Part shown: piece by piece, positions 1 through 9,350 of the stretch
How positions within the stretch are numbered: the first letter of the stretch is position 1
Layout: each line of letters begins with the position of its first letter
Assembly: GCF_003583985.1 (NCBI RefSeq)
Contig: NZ_QXML01000005.1
Span: forward strand, 87,679-151,678
Direction of reading: 5' to 3'
DNA: 64,000 nucleotides
Source of the DNA: Algoriphagus lacus
GTDB taxonomy: Bacteria; Bacteroidota; Bacteroidia; Cytophagales; Cyclobacteriaceae
The notes under the pieces: generated by a model
Told to the model about the DNA's origin: nothing
Databases searched by the model: none
Seen by the model: the letters and a program-made list of their open reading frames with translations, nothing else
Program-made: the position numbers and the translations under genes

Positions 1-1
1 C

Positions 2-667
2 AAAGTCAAAGGCGATAATCAACCGAACCAAAAATGGATTCCTTCAAAGGATCAAAATGAAGCCTTAAGTGCTCTTTTGACGACCATTTCACCTGCTCAA
101 CTGGAAGTCCCTGCTGCTGTTTTGGCATTGATTCCACCAAGGCCTTATGGCTACGGTAGAAACCGAGAAACCTTCCCTTCACGTACCGGACCAACATTTG
201 ACCCGATTGCTCCGGCAGAAAATATAGTCGATGCAACGTTCAGCTTCCTCTTTGAGAGTGGCCGGATCAACCGAGTTTACCTCCAAAATCTTCAGGACAA
301 ATCCTTGCCAGGATTCGAGACTGTTTTGAACCAAATCACTGCACAGGTTTTTTCCAATACAATGCCGGGAGGATTGAAAGAGGAAATCAAACTGATGACC
401 GAAGCCAAATACGTGGATCATTTGATTGCGCTTTCCAAAGACGCCAATGCTTCCCAGACGGTGAGAGCTATCACTCGGATGCATCTGGAGAAAATCAGCG
501 ACATGACTTCCGGCAGCGGGATACTCCTGGCCCATCGGACGTATCTAAACGATAAAATCGATACTTACCTGGAACTTCCGGAAGAATTGACCGCTCAGCA
601 AGTGCTCAAAATTCCTGACGGTGCACCTATTGGGTTGGAAGAAATGAGTTGTGATTTCGATTATTGA
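2..667 (+). CDS. Zinc-dependent metalloprotease, DUF4953 type, C-terminal part only
   Basis: The reading frame is open from the left edge, so only the last 221 residues are visible and the true start lies outside. The tail contains the pattern LLALIPPRPYGYGR...FPSRTG..FDP, followed by a helical segment ending shortly after KIPDGAPIG. This is typical of the C-terminal domain of the large Bacteroidota zinc metalloproteases annotated as DUF5117/DUF4953. The HExxH catalytic motif of that family would be upstream and cannot be checked here. These proteins are normally exported with a signal peptide, which is also out of view. A hairpin terminator follows directly, so this is the end of its transcription unit. 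The family call rests on recognition of the tail only. Confidence 0.8.
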   Translation, partial: KVKGDNQPNQKWIPSKDQNEALSALLTTISPAQLEVPAAVLALIPPRPYGYGRNRETFPSRTGPTFDPIAPAENIVDATFSFLFESGRINRVYLQNLQDKSLPGFETVLNQITAQVFSNTMPGGLKEEIKLMTEAKYVDHLIALSKDANASQTVRAITRMHLEKISDMTSGSGILLAHRTYLNDKIDTYLELPEELTAQQVLKIPDGAPIGLEEMSCDFDY

Positions 668-675
668 ATGGAAAG

Positions 676-699
676 CCGGGTGATGAGCCCGGTTTTTTT
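676..699 (+). terminator. Intrinsic terminator after the metalloprotease gene
   Basis: A six-pair stem (CCGGGT with GCCCGG, one G-T pair) encloses a five-base loop and is followed by seven T. It starts 9 bases after the stop codon. Confidence 0.8.
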
Positions 700-808
700 A
701 TTTCAAATGCAACTTCTAAAAATTTCTATGCGCCATATTGATTACTATTACTTTAACTTTAAAATAACAGCAACCCTCCTCAACCTCCATTTTTGATTTT
801 TTAAAAGT

Positions 809-2182
809 ATGAGCGCTACAAAAAAAAGATGCTTCGTAGTCATGGGTTTTGGGATCAAAACCGACTACATCAACGGGCGAAAACTCGACCTCAACAAATC
901 CTATCGCCTCCTGATCAAACCGGTAGTAGAAGCCAAAGGAATCGAATGTGTCCGAGCTGATGAAATCACTCACTCGGGGTCAATCGATGTACAGATGTAC
1001 CAGGAATTACTCCAGGCTGATTTGGTTATCGCCGATTTGTCCACCCTCAATGCCAATGCGCTCTATGAATTGGGCGTAAGACATGCTCTACGTCCATACA
1101 CCACGATTGTGATTTCGGAAAACAAACTCATGTATCCTTTTGATCTGAACCACGTGGTCATCCACAGCTATCAGCACCTTGGGGATGCAATTGATTATGA
1201 AGAGGTGGAGCGATTCCGAGCTGCTTTGGGAAATGTAATTCAAACTGTGGTGGACAAAAATGAAGCAGACAGTCCGGTCTATACCTACCTCAACTCCCTC
1301 ATTCCTCCAAAATTGCAGGCTGAAATCGAAAAGGCTGTAAGTGAATCTGAGAAAAAAGAAGCCGAACCCGAGGTTGGGAAAGCACTTTCACTCATAATTC
1401 AGGAAGCAGAGGATGCCATCGAATCAAAGAATTTTGCCAAAGCCAGAGATCTTTTTCAGACGGCTGTTTTTCTTTCCGGTAGCCATACCGGCCAAAAAGA
1501 CACTTACCTCATCCATCGCTTGGCTTTTACGACTTACAAGGCAGCCCAGCCGGATTTGGTGACTTCTCTCTACAAATCTCTTGAACTTCTTAAATCCATT
1601 GATTTGGATCACACCAATGACCCGGAGACGGTGTCCTCTGCTGGAGCGGTGGAAAAGAAGCTTTACGAAAGCGGAGAAGGCGATGAACACCTGGAAAATT
1701 CCATCCTGTATTACCAGCGGAGCTATTACTTGCTCAACAACCGGTATAACGGAATAAACTTGGCCATGACGTTGATTTACCATGCCACTTCCAATCTGGT
1801 CAAATCCGATCAGGATCGAATTGCCGATTTGATTTTTGCGCAACGGACTTGGAAGCGAGTTCTTTATCTGTGCGAGCGAGATTGGGCGATGATCGAGCAA
1901 AAAGAAAAAAATGACCTACCGCTGATCAATGCAGGAGGCAAAGATGGACAGGAACTTCAGGAATATTACAACACCCAGAAATACTGGATTTTAGTCAATC
2001 GGGCAGAGGCTTCTTTCGGCTTGGGGGATTTTGGCATGTTCGAAAAATTTAAAGAGGAGTCCAAAAATATCCCTCAACACACTTGGCAACTCGAAAGCTT
2101 TACTGAACAAATGGGTAAATTGTCAGCAGAATTGAAAAAAGTAGGTCATCTCCTCGAACCAAAATGGGTTGCACCGAATTAA
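809..2182 (+). CDS. TIR/NDT-like nucleotide-processing domain fused to a TRAFs-binding (DUF4071-like) TPR region
   Basis: 457 residues. The N-terminal ~130 residues read CFVVMGFG, then GRKLDL, RADEI.HSG, ADLVIADLS and NANALYELGVRHAL. This is a Rossmannoid fold of the nucleoside deoxyribosyltransferase/TIR-like superfamily; Glu87 in YELG sits where these enzymes carry the catalytic glutamate. Residues ~190-440 are helical and TPR-like (for example AEDAIESKNFAKARDLFQTAV) and match the TRAFs-binding domain found in ASK/MAP3K kinases and in bacterial proteins of this exact architecture. There is no signal peptide or membrane segment, so it is likely cytoplasmic. The neighbours, a metalloprotease and an M3 peptidase, give no operon clue. 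An NAD- or nucleotide-targeting stress or defence effector is inferred, not shown. Confidence 0.75.
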   Translation: MSATKKRCFVVMGFGIKTDYINGRKLDLNKSYRLLIKPVVEAKGIECVRADEITHSGSIDVQMYQELLQADLVIADLSTLNANALYELGVRHALRPYTTIVISENKLMYPFDLNHVVIHSYQHLGDAIDYEEVERFRAALGNVIQTVVDKNEADSPVYTYLNSLIPPKLQAEIEKAVSESEKKEAEPEVGKALSLIIQEAEDAIESKNFAKARDLFQTAVFLSGSHTGQKDTYLIHRLAFTTYKAAQPDLVTSLYKSLELLKSIDLDHTNDPETVSSAGAVEKKLYESGEGDEHLENSILYYQRSYYLLNNRYNGINLAMTLIYHATSNLVKSDQDRIADLIFAQRTWKRVLYLCERDWAMIEQKEKNDLPLINAGGKDGQELQEYYNTQKYWILVNRAEASFGLGDFGMFEKFKEESKNIPQHTWQLESFTEQMGKLSAELKKVGHLLEPKWVAPN

Positions 2183-2206
2183 TTTCCAAACAGATTACCT
2201 AGTATC

Positions 2207-4243
2207 ATGACTAACCCGCTTTTGGCAGAATTTGCCACCCCATTTGAATCGGCTCCATTTCATCTGATAAAAACCGAACATTTCCTTCCTGCAGTGAAAG
2301 AAGCCATCCTGCTGGCCAAGGAGGACATCAGAAATATCAAGTCCCATCCACTCCCTACTTTTGAAAACACGATCGAAGCACTGGATCGATCCGGTAAAAA
2401 ACTGGGGGTGATATCGGCAATTTTTTTCAACCTCAATTCTGCGGAAACCAATGACGAAATTCAGAAACTGGCGAGAGAAATTTCGCCATTGTTAACGGAG
2501 CATTCCAATGATATTTTGTTGGATCAGGAGCTTTTCCAGCGGATTGCTCAGGTTTTTGAGCAAAAGGACAACCTCAACCTCAATCCCGAACAAAATACTT
2601 TACTGGAAAAAAACTATAAATCCTTTGTCCGAAACGGGGCGAAACTAGGACCGGAGGATGCAGATAAACTCCGGAAAATCGACCAAGAATTGGCTCAATT
2701 GAGTCTGAAATTTGGCGAAAACGTCCTCGCGGAAACCAATAAATACGTGCACTTTATCGATCAGGAATCTGAATTGGAAGGTTTACCTGAAGGTATCAAA
2801 GAAGCAGCGGCACAAATTGCTGAAGAGAAAGGAAAACCGGGGAATTGGGCTTTTACGCTGGATTACCCGAGCTATATCCCGGCAATGACCTATGCTAAAA
2901 ATCGGGAATTGCGAAAGACCTTATTTCTCGCCTACAATACCAAATCCTCAAAAGGAGACGAACTTGACAATCAGGAAATCATCAAAACCCTGCTTCAACT
3001 CCGCCACGACCGGGCCAATTTACTTGGCTATCCCTCACACGCGGATTTTGTTTTAGAAGAAAGAATGGCCAAAAGCCCTCAGACAGTTCTGGAGTTTTTG
3101 GAATCATTCCTACAAAAAGCCAAACCGAAAGGCGAGGCAGATGTCCGGGAAGTGGCTGAGTTTGCCAAAAAACTGGATGGATTGGAAAACTTGGAACGAT
3201 GGGATTTTGCCTATTATTCCGAATTGTTGAAGAAAGAAAAATACGCCTTGGATGATGAATTGCTCCGTCCTTATTTCCAGTTGGAGCATGTGATTGAGGG
3301 TGTGTTTCAGACAGCCGGGAAACTATACGGCTTAACCTTCAGCCCCAATTCTGAAATCCCGGTCTATCATCCTGAAGTCACAGCTTATGAAGTAAAAGAC
3401 CGAAACGGAAAGCATTTGGCTGTATTCTATGCGGACTTTTTCCCAAGATCAGGAAAGCGAAACGGGGCTTGGATGACTTCTTACCGAGGTCAAAACATGG
3501 AAGCCGGCACTGATCATCGCCCGCACATTTCCATAGTCTGCAATTTTACCAAGCCGACTAAAAGCAAGCCCAGCTTACTCACTTTCAATGAGGTAACGAC
3601 GCTTTTCCACGAGTTTGGACATGCGCTACACGGGATTTTAGCCAGAGGAACCTACGAATCCCTTTCCGGAACGAGTGTCTTTTGGGATTTTGTGGAGCTT
3701 CCCTCCCAGATTTTTGAAAACTGGTGCTATGAAAAAGAATGCTTGGATCTTTTTGCAAAGCATTACCAAACCGAGGAGAAAATCCCGGCTGAACTGATTG
3801 AGAAAATCAAAAATGCAGCGAATTTCCAGCAGGGATACATGACGGTGAGGCAGATCAGCTTTGGGCTTTTGGATATGGCCTATCACAGCAAAGGCCCATC
3901 TTCAATTACAGATATCCGATCCTTTGAAGAAGAGGTGATGAAAAAAACGGATCTTCTGCCAAAAGTTCCCGGAACAATGGTGAGCACCAGTTTCTCCCAT
4001 ATATTCCAGGGAGGATATTCTTCAGGCTACTACAGCTACAAGTGGGCGGAAGTGTTGGATGCGGACGCTTTTGAACTGTTTTTGGAAAAAGGAGTATTTG
4101 ATCAAGGAACCGCACAATCCTTTGAGAAAAACATCCTTTCTGCCGGAGGCAGTGAACATCCATCGATTTTATTCAAGCGATTCAGAGGAAGAGATCCAAA
4201 ACCGGAAGCTTTACTTAAAAGATCAGGCTTAATTTCAGCCTAA
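2207..4243 (+). CDS. dcp: M3 family metallopeptidase, peptidyl-dipeptidase Dcp-like
   Basis: 678 residues, the normal length for Dcp/oligopeptidase A. The zinc motif HEFGH is at residues 468-472 (in LFHEFGHALHG). The third ligand is Glu497 in FVELPSQ, the spacing expected for family M3. Downstream HIFQGGYSSGYYSYKWAEVLDADAF is the conserved C-terminal substrate-binding stretch of the family. No signal peptide is visible, so it probably acts in the cytoplasm, cleaving short peptides (Dcp removes C-terminal dipeptides). It begins 24 bases after the TIR-like gene and may be co-transcribed with it. The split between Dcp and OpdA within M3 is less certain than the family assignment. Confidence 0.93.
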   Translation: MTNPLLAEFATPFESAPFHLIKTEHFLPAVKEAILLAKEDIRNIKSHPLPTFENTIEALDRSGKKLGVISAIFFNLNSAETNDEIQKLAREISPLLTEHSNDILLDQELFQRIAQVFEQKDNLNLNPEQNTLLEKNYKSFVRNGAKLGPEDADKLRKIDQELAQLSLKFGENVLAETNKYVHFIDQESELEGLPEGIKEAAAQIAEEKGKPGNWAFTLDYPSYIPAMTYAKNRELRKTLFLAYNTKSSKGDELDNQEIIKTLLQLRHDRANLLGYPSHADFVLEERMAKSPQTVLEFLESFLQKAKPKGEADVREVAEFAKKLDGLENLERWDFAYYSELLKKEKYALDDELLRPYFQLEHVIEGVFQTAGKLYGLTFSPNSEIPVYHPEVTAYEVKDRNGKHLAVFYADFFPRSGKRNGAWMTSYRGQNMEAGTDHRPHISIVCNFTKPTKSKPSLLTFNEVTTLFHEFGHALHGILARGTYESLSGTSVFWDFVELPSQIFENWCYEKECLDLFAKHYQTEEKIPAELIEKIKNAANFQQGYMTVRQISFGLLDMAYHSKGPSSITDIRSFEEEVMKKTDLLPKVPGTMVSTSFSHIFQGGYSSGYYSYKWAEVLDADAFELFLEKGVFDQGTAQSFEKNILSAGGSEHPSILFKRFRGRDPKPEALLKRSGLISA

Positions 4244-4274
4244 TTGGAAAATATCTTTAATAGTCCTACCTTTT
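4244..4274 (+). promoter_or_regulatory. Predicted Bacteroidota-type promoter for the AI-2E permease gene
   Basis: TTG at 4244-4246, a 20-base spacer and TACCTTTT at 4267-4274 approximate the -33/-7 consensus TTTG and TAnnTTTG. The predicted leader is about 15-20 bases. Pattern match only. Confidence 0.4.
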
Positions 4275-4296
4275 TTCGGGTCAAACTTCCGTAAAA

Positions 4297-5391
4297 ATGC
4301 TATCAAAACATCTGAATTTACCCTCCTATTTAAAAGCGCTTTCTGTGATGGTATTTATCATCGTATTGGTGTTTTTTCTAATCGTTGGAAAGAGTCTTTT
4401 GGTTCCGCTTTTTATGGGGGGATTCTTTGCGATTCTCTTTACTCCATTAGGCATGTTAATGGAAAAGTACCGAGTCCCAAGAACACTGAGTTCGTTTATT
4501 TCTCTTCTCCTCATGGTCGCTCTTGTGGTAGGGTTGGTCAGTTTCATTGTCGGAAACGTGGTGAGCTTTACCAAGGACTTCACCAATGTTAGTGAACGTC
4601 TAGTCAGTGTGGGTCAGCAAGTGGATACTTGGACTGAAGAAAATTTTGGAATCAACGAAAAATTGGCTGAGAAAGCAGAATCTCAATATCTGATCAATTA
4701 TCTGGATGAGCACAGCAACAGTATTTCAAACTTTGCTTTGAACACGATTGGCTCACTTTCAGGATTGGTCCTGATTCCTGTTTTCATGTTTTTCTTTTTG
4801 CTATATCGGGATCATTTGACCAGAATGATCGTGATGATCTACCGGGACAAAGATCCCACCCTGGTAAAAATGAGAATAACCAACCTCCGAAAAGTAATTC
4901 TAAACTACATTGTAGGGGTCGGAAAAGTAATGGTGATTTTAGCCATTCTTAATATCACGGCCTACTCACTGCTTGGGGTTAAGCACGCAATCTTCTTTGG
5001 AATTATTGGGGCCATTTTAAATATCATCCCTTATGTGGGACCTTTCTTTGGAGTGCTTTTACCTATTACTTATTCCTTTTTGACAATGGATAGCCTATTC
5101 TATCCGGTTGCGATTTTGGTGATTTACCAAATAATCCAAACGGTGGAAGGCAACTTCTTAACTCCAAAAATTGTAGGAGGAAATGTGAATCTCAATGCCT
5201 TCATTACCTTTTTGGGTTTATTGGTTGGGGGTGCGATTTGGGGAGTAGCAGGAATGATCCTTGTGATCCCAACCATGGCGATTTTAAGGGAGATTTTTGA
5301 ATTAAATGAAGATACACGACCATTTGCAATGCTTTTGGGAGAGGAAAAAAATGACAAGCAGTATTTACCTGAGGATGAAACTACCGAATAA
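4297..5391 (+). CDS. AI-2E family transporter (YdiK/TqsA/PerM superfamily)
   Basis: 364 residues with the family topology. Two hydrophobic segments lie at the N-terminus (~15-60), a third at ~70-90, and a soluble central stretch with few hydrophobic residues at ~90-145. Then come paired transmembrane segments, including the conserved NIIPYVGPFFGVLLP and a C-terminal block LTPKIVGG, GLLVGGAIWGVAGMILVIP. The family includes exporters of autoinducer-2 and other small molecules as well as Na+/H+ antiporters, so the substrate cannot be read from sequence. A second member of the same length is encoded at 17226-18320. The 3' end overlaps the start of the following TPR lipoprotein gene by 17 bases, suggesting translational coupling. 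Confidence 0.9.
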   Translation: MLSKHLNLPSYLKALSVMVFIIVLVFFLIVGKSLLVPLFMGGFFAILFTPLGMLMEKYRVPRTLSSFISLLLMVALVVGLVSFIVGNVVSFTKDFTNVSERLVSVGQQVDTWTEENFGINEKLAEKAESQYLINYLDEHSNSISNFALNTIGSLSGLVLIPVFMFFFLLYRDHLTRMIVMIYRDKDPTLVKMRITNLRKVILNYIVGVGKVMVILAILNITAYSLLGVKHAIFFGIIGAILNIIPYVGPFFGVLLPITYSFLTMDSLFYPVAILVIYQIIQTVEGNFLTPKIVGGNVNLNAFITFLGLLVGGAIWGVAGMILVIPTMAILREIFELNEDTRPFAMLLGEEKNDKQYLPEDETTE

Positions 5392-6307
5392 AATCTTAAC
5401 AGGAATTTTCCTGACCTTATTGATCAGCTGTGATAGCCTTGAGGATAAAAAAGGTAGGTTTCTCTTAAAGGGTAACGAAAAACTGGAAGAAAACGACCCT
5501 AAGTCTGCCATCGAGTTTTACAATGAGGCCATTGCATTGGACTCTACCTATGCGGATGCGTATTACAACAAAGCCATGGCCCATCTTCGGCTTAACCAAC
5601 TGGAAGAGACCATAGCCGATTTGAGCAAAGCCATTCAATTCCGTCCGGATTATTTTGATGCGATATTCCAACGCGGTCTAAGCTATCTGGATAACGGAGA
5701 ATTCTACAAGGCCAGAGAAGATGCCGAGCGACTACTCAAGCTTGATTCCAATAACTGGAAATCCTATTTCTTAACAGGCCTTAGTCAGGAAAAGCTAAAA
5801 AATCTACCGGAAGCACTGAAGGCTTTTGAAAAAGCTTCGAGTATGGAGCCAGCAAATTCAGATCTTTTGGTCAATCAGGCTACAATTCACTATTATCAAA
5901 AAGAGTACAACCTAGCCAAAGAAATTCTATCCAAAGCGGAAACCATCAACCCTTCCGAACCCAACCTTCACAATCTCCGATCCATGATTCTTTTTGATGA
6001 AAAGGATTATTCGGGAGCATTGAGCTCTGTTGAAAAAGCAATTACCCTAGACAATCGACAGGCCTATTTCTACAATAACAAAGGACTATATCTGCTCTTT
6101 TTGCAAAAACCGGAAGAAGCTATAACGCTAATCAATCAAAGTATCCAAATGGACTCCAAAAATCCATTCGCTATGCGAAACAAAGGGATTTACTACGTAA
6201 TGCAGGGGGATAAAATCTCAGCACTGCAATATTTGGAAGACTTGATAAAAAATTATCCGGACATGGATTTACTACAGGAATACTACCAAAAGGCTCAGGC
6301 CTTGTAG
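5375..6307 (+). CDS. TPR-repeat lipoprotein
   Basis: 310 residues from the ATG at 5375. This start gives a compact lipoprotein signal (MKLPNKILTGIFLTLLISC) with the modified cysteine at residue 19. An in-frame ATG 24 bases upstream is possible. The mature part is a run of about seven tetratricopeptide repeats of 34 residues (for example AIEFYNEAIALDSTYADAYYNKAMAHL), so it is probably a protein-protein scaffold anchored in an envelope membrane. It overlaps the permease gene by 17 bases, and its 3' end overlaps the convergent histidine kinase gene by 13 bases. No binding partner can be named. Confidence 0.85.
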   Translation: MKLPNKILTGIFLTLLISCDSLEDKKGRFLLKGNEKLEENDPKSAIEFYNEAIALDSTYADAYYNKAMAHLRLNQLEETIADLSKAIQFRPDYFDAIFQRGLSYLDNGEFYKAREDAERLLKLDSNNWKSYFLTGLSQEKLKNLPEALKAFEKASSMEPANSDLLVNQATIHYYQKEYNLAKEILSKAETINPSEPNLHNLRSMILFDEKDYSGALSSVEKAITLDNRQAYFYNNKGLYLLFLQKPEEAITLINQSIQMDSKNPFAMRNKGIYYVMQGDKISALQYLEDLIKNYPDMDLLQEYYQKAQAL

Positions 6308-9228
6308 TTTTTCTCAGCGATCACTTCTTTGATCTTTTTCAAAAGCTCAGCGGCGTCGATCGGTTTGGCTACAAAACCTTCAAAACCGCATTCGTCGATG
6401 CGTTCCATTATTTCAAGCTTTGCGGCAGCGGTCAATGCTATGATTGGGGTTTGGGAAAACTTCTTAATCTCAATGGTGGCTTCAAACCCATCCATTTCAG
6501 GCATTTGAATATCCATCAAAATGCAGTCAAACTTTTCTTTTCGCGCAGCTTCTACCGCTTCAATACCATTGTGGGCACGCTCAAAAGTATATCCCCATTT
6601 TTTGATGATCTTTCCAAGCACAAGGGAATTCACTTCGTTGTCCTCAGCCATAAGCAAATGAAGACCATCGAAGGTTGGGGCATGGTTATCGACTTTTGAG
6701 GTAATGATTTGCTCTTCTTCAGCCTTGTCAAACTCAAGTTCAAAATAGAATCTGCTACCTTTTCCGACAGCAGAATCGATTGAAATTTTTCCTCCCATCA
6801 AATTCAGAAGCTTTCTGGTAATCGAAAGTCCAAGTCCCGTTCCTCCATACTTAGTGCTAAATGTGGGTTTCACTTGGTCAAAATCATCAAAGATTTTCTC
6901 CTGGTGCTCAGGTGCAATTCCTATTCCGGTGTCCTTCACCTCAAAATACACCCTGACTTTATTCCTCACATTCCCAACCAGATCTACTTTCACATCGACA
7001 TTGCCTTCGTTTGTGAATTTCAGAGCATTGGTAATCAGGTTATTGAGCACTTGAGAAAGACGGGTTTTATCTCCTTTGACACTTATATTGAGTCCATCTG
7101 AAAGGTGAAGTTCAAGTTTGTTCTTACTGTCTTTGGCATGAAACGACAACCCTTTTATAATCTGATCCATCAGGTTCTTAAGATTGAAAGGATTGTGCTC
7201 AATGGTCAACTTACCGGCTTCAATTTTTTGGAAGTCGAGCAAATCATTGATCATGATAATCAAATTATCGACTGCAAAATTGATCGTATTCAATGCTGTC
7301 TTTTGGGCCTCAGTTGGGTCTTCATGGAACAAAGAATAAACCGATCCGGAAATCGCATTCAATGGGGTTCTCAGTTCATGACTGATCATGGAGAGGAAGT
7401 CGGACTTAATCTGGTTTGCTTTCTCTGCAGCCAACCTCGCTTCATCCAGTTTTGCCTCAAATTCCTTCTGCTTGGAAATATCAGTCAGGTAACCATACCA
7501 AACCATATCTCCACTTTCTAATGATTGGGGTCTGGCGGCTCCCAAAACCCAGCGATAATCTTGGCCCTTTTCGCCTGATTTCACGCGAAACTGGCACTGC
7601 CATGGTTCCATTTTCTTTGCAGAAGCAACAGAAGACATTATTACCAAAGGCAAATCCTGAGGATGAACTTTGGAGATCGCCGCTGAAATATCTGTGAATT
7701 GGTGTATCTCTTCCTGGGACAAACCAAGCACTGAATTGATCCCTTTGGAAAGGAAGGAGAAATTCATCTGACCTTCGGAATTCAGAACCAGTTGGTACAA
7801 ACCACCTGGAACCTGCTCGGTCAGATTCATGAGGAAGTCGCTACTGGCTTCAACTTTCTTCTCCAGCGTGATTTTTTCCGAAATATTTCGGAAAGAAAGT
7901 ATGATGTAATCCTCTTGACTGATGGATGTTTTTTTGGCTGCTACTTCAAGAGTAAGCTGCTTTCCTTTTTCATTGATCAAAAGCGTGGAAAATCTGGAAA
8001 CAGAAGTATCACTTGCCGGGGAACTGATCCACTCCGACCATTGATTGGCTTCTTCAAAAAACACACTCAAGTCCTCTAAATGTGAAAGGTGGAATGACTT
8101 TTCGAAACCAAAAAGCTCCAGAACTTCCTTATTTGCCAGGAAAATTTTCCCTGTTGGCTCAACGATCATCATCGCTTCAGGACTTTCCATCCAAAGCATT
8201 CGATGCATTTCCAAATTCTGATGCAACGATTGACTTTTGGAATCATCCCAAATTATACCCCAAACAGATTCCTGTTGGTTTTCCGGGAAGAAAGCGGAGA
8301 AGCCGATTTTTTTACCTGTAGGCAACTCTAAAGTGCCTTCAAATTCCTTTTGACCGGGTTTCTTAACCGAGGCCGCCGAATTGATTTGTTTGTAAAAAGA
8401 TGATTGTAATTCTTCCTTACCGTAATTCTGCCCTAAAAGAGAGCCAATAATGTCTTCAGAGGCCGGTTCAAGGGTAAGTTCTTTGTTTTTGAGATCTAGC
8501 TTCCAGTTTCCGAATTTGGTCAAATCAGGAGCTTTGCTTCGAAGTAATTCTAATTTTTTCTCATTATTTCTTTTGACAACTCTCTGGGAAATATCCCTGG
8601 CGATCACAAAAAAAGTCTCCGGATTAAACTGAACTGAACATTCGAGATGGCGATACTTCCCATCTTTTCCAAGAAACCTGAATTCACAAAATGCCACCTC
8701 AGGACTATTCTGATTTGCTTTCCAAAGGTTTTGAACCTCCTTTAGATCTTCTTCATGAATAAAGGGACAAAGGTTAGTGTTCAACAATTCCGCCACTTCA
8801 TACCCAAGAACAGGTAATACACTGGCATTTAAATAAGTCAAATGATCATATTTCCCAATAGCAATAAGGTCAAGCTTCGAAGTGAAAAACTGATAGGCCT
8901 CCTTTTTACTCGGTAAGCCATGAGTCTTGATTTCCTTTCCCTTGTAAAACAGGAAATAATTAGAACCGCTATCCTGAGGCAATTCAAGCTTGAAGGAATA
9001 GTCCTTGTTCTGGTGAGTGAGTACTAATTCCTCTTTAAAAATATAGGCGGTGATATCGAGTCCAAGACCAACCAACGTTCGATCAGTAAGTGAATTCCCG
9101 ATTAATTCTTCAAAGGCCTCGTTAGCATAAAAAATGGAGTACGGATAGGTATCATCAGCAAGAAAGACCATTTCCGAAGATTCGTAAATGATCTTTTTAA
9201 ACGTGCTGTTTATCCCTTTATCCTGCAT
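6295..9228 (-). CDS. Hybrid sensor histidine kinase/response regulator with multiple PAS domains
   Basis: 977 residues from the ATG at 9228; an upstream TTG would add 18 unremarkable residues and was not preferred. About five PAS-like modules fill residues ~1-590 (for example LDLIAIGKYDHLTYLNASVLPVLGY and SPEAMMIVEPTGKIFLANKEVLELFG). Then come a HisKA dimerisation domain with phospho-acceptor His617 in SHELRTPLNA, a HATPase domain (N box LNNLITNALKF, G boxes DTGIGIAP and GGTGLGLSI), and a C-terminal receiver domain with Asp906 in LMDIQMPEMDG. No transmembrane segment or HPt domain is present, so it looks like a soluble sensor that needs a separate phosphotransfer partner. Its 3' end overlaps the convergent TPR gene. 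Confidence 0.95.
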   Translation of the reverse strand: MQDKGINSTFKKIIYESSEMVFLADDTYPYSIFYANEAFEELIGNSLTDRTLVGLGLDITAYIFKEELVLTHQNKDYSFKLELPQDSGSNYFLFYKGKEIKTHGLPSKKEAYQFFTSKLDLIAIGKYDHLTYLNASVLPVLGYEVAELLNTNLCPFIHEEDLKEVQNLWKANQNSPEVAFCEFRFLGKDGKYRHLECSVQFNPETFFVIARDISQRVVKRNNEKKLELLRSKAPDLTKFGNWKLDLKNKELTLEPASEDIIGSLLGQNYGKEELQSSFYKQINSAASVKKPGQKEFEGTLELPTGKKIGFSAFFPENQQESVWGIIWDDSKSQSLHQNLEMHRMLWMESPEAMMIVEPTGKIFLANKEVLELFGFEKSFHLSHLEDLSVFFEEANQWSEWISSPASDTSVSRFSTLLINEKGKQLTLEVAAKKTSISQEDYIILSFRNISEKITLEKKVEASSDFLMNLTEQVPGGLYQLVLNSEGQMNFSFLSKGINSVLGLSQEEIHQFTDISAAISKVHPQDLPLVIMSSVASAKKMEPWQCQFRVKSGEKGQDYRWVLGAARPQSLESGDMVWYGYLTDISKQKEFEAKLDEARLAAEKANQIKSDFLSMISHELRTPLNAISGSVYSLFHEDPTEAQKTALNTINFAVDNLIIMINDLLDFQKIEAGKLTIEHNPFNLKNLMDQIIKGLSFHAKDSKNKLELHLSDGLNISVKGDKTRLSQVLNNLITNALKFTNEGNVDVKVDLVGNVRNKVRVYFEVKDTGIGIAPEHQEKIFDDFDQVKPTFSTKYGGTGLGLSITRKLLNLMGGKISIDSAVGKGSRFYFELEFDKAEEEQIITSKVDNHAPTFDGLHLLMAEDNEVNSLVLGKIIKKWGYTFERAHNGIEAVEAARKEKFDCILMDIQMPEMDGFEATIEIKKFSQTPIIALTAAAKLEIMERIDECGFEGFVAKPIDAAELLKKIKEVIAEKNYKA

Positions 9229-9350
9229 TGAAATAAAATTGCTGTGCTTTCTCCAATTGCCCAAGGCATTAACCTCGTTCAATTTCCGTAAACATACAGC
9301 AATTTGTATTTTGTAGCAAGTAATTTACTTTTTGAAGCTATTTTTTTACA

